The position numbers and the translations under genes were made by a program. From Flavobacteriales bacterium (GTDB taxonomy: Bacteria > Bacteroidota > Bacteroidia > Flavobacteriales_D > Crocinitomicaceae): a stretch of 5,222 nt of DNA. A model generated the notes under the pieces. The model worked only from the letters and a program-made list of their open reading frames with translations. It was not told the origin of the DNA and made no database searches. How positions within the stretch are numbered: the first letter of the stretch is position 1; each line of letters starts with the position of its first letter. The DNA lies in the NCBI GenBank assembly GCA_947496835.1, contig CANMFV010000094.1, positions 1 through 5,222 on the forward strand, read 5' to 3'. Positions 5,139 to 5,222 of the stretch are shown piece after piece.

Positions 5139-5222
5139 CAATGACCAAAAATACGTTTCAGTTCTTCCTCCAATGCTGGACCTCTTAAATTTGTTTTGAT
5201 AACTCGTCCTTCACGATCAATG
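5138..5222 (-). CDS. C-terminal end of a TlpA/redoxin-like thioredoxin-fold protein (partial)
   Basis: The minus strand reads 27 residues, beginning IDREGRVIKTNLRGPALEEEL and ending in GH followed by TGA at 5140-5138; the rest of the gene lies beyond the window. The wording IDREG-x-I-x-x-N-LRG-x-x-LE-x-x-L is typical of the last strand and helix of thioredoxin-fold proteins of the TlpA/AhpC-TSA redoxin type in Bacteroidota, where the strand is usually written as a FLID-x-x-G motif. No catalytic cysteine is in view, so oxidoreductase activity cannot be judged. The stop shares a base with the lpxH ATG, so it belongs to the same transcript. Confidence 0.65.
   Translation of the reverse strand, partial: IDREGRVIKTNLRGPALEEELKRIFGH

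Overview
The window looks like core chromosome from a Bacteroidota bacterium, most likely order Flavobacteriales. The evidence is the AT-rich sequence, the lack of Shine-Dalgarno sites at most starts, promoter-like TAnnTTTG motifs, and several protein families typical of the phylum. These are a DUF4924 protein, an OmpH/Skp-like lipoprotein, the tsaE-alanine dehydrogenase pairing, a stand-alone HsdR-N-type nuclease-fold protein and a single-RRM RNA-binding protein. A Fluviicola/Crocinitomicaceae-like genus is possible, but that is only an impression.

Layout. At the left edge (1-97, minus) is the N-terminus of an RRM protein. A non-coding stretch of about 350 bases (98-447) separates it from a plus-strand gene cluster. 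That cluster holds a SiaC-like (DUF1987) regulatory phosphoprotein (448-837), an unrecognised 80-residue protein (871-1113), an OmpH/Skp-like lipoprotein (1115-1714) and a DUF4924 protein (1716-2267). The last three genes are one base apart and are almost certainly co-transcribed. Facing them on the minus strand is a tightly overlapping five-gene cluster, read from right to left: the end of a TlpA/redoxin-like gene (5138-5222), lpxH (4350-5138), tsaE (3926-4369), an alanine dehydrogenase-family gene (2716-3936) and an HsdR-N-domain protein (2264-2716). Every junction in this cluster overlaps by 1 to 20 bases. The two clusters converge with their stop codons overlapping by 4 bases, leaving no room for a terminator between them.

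Function. The minus cluster is housekeeping: lipid A synthesis (LpxH), the universal tRNA modification t6A (TsaE), amino acid metabolism (Ald family) and a putative nuclease-fold protein. The plus cluster joins a phospho-switch protein to envelope-type proteins. No SiaA phosphatase, SiaB kinase or diguanylate cyclase is visible here.

Points deserving a second look. First, a 10-bp inverted repeat (847-870) ends on the base before the ATG of the 80-residue gene, and a related hairpin-forming element lies upstream of the SiaC-like gene (378-419). Second, the alanine dehydrogenase seems to lack the usual active-site histidine. Third, the SiaC-like protein is next to a small unknown protein and away from its usual partners. 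I saw no mobile element, CRISPR array, tRNA, rRNA or clearly novel large system.
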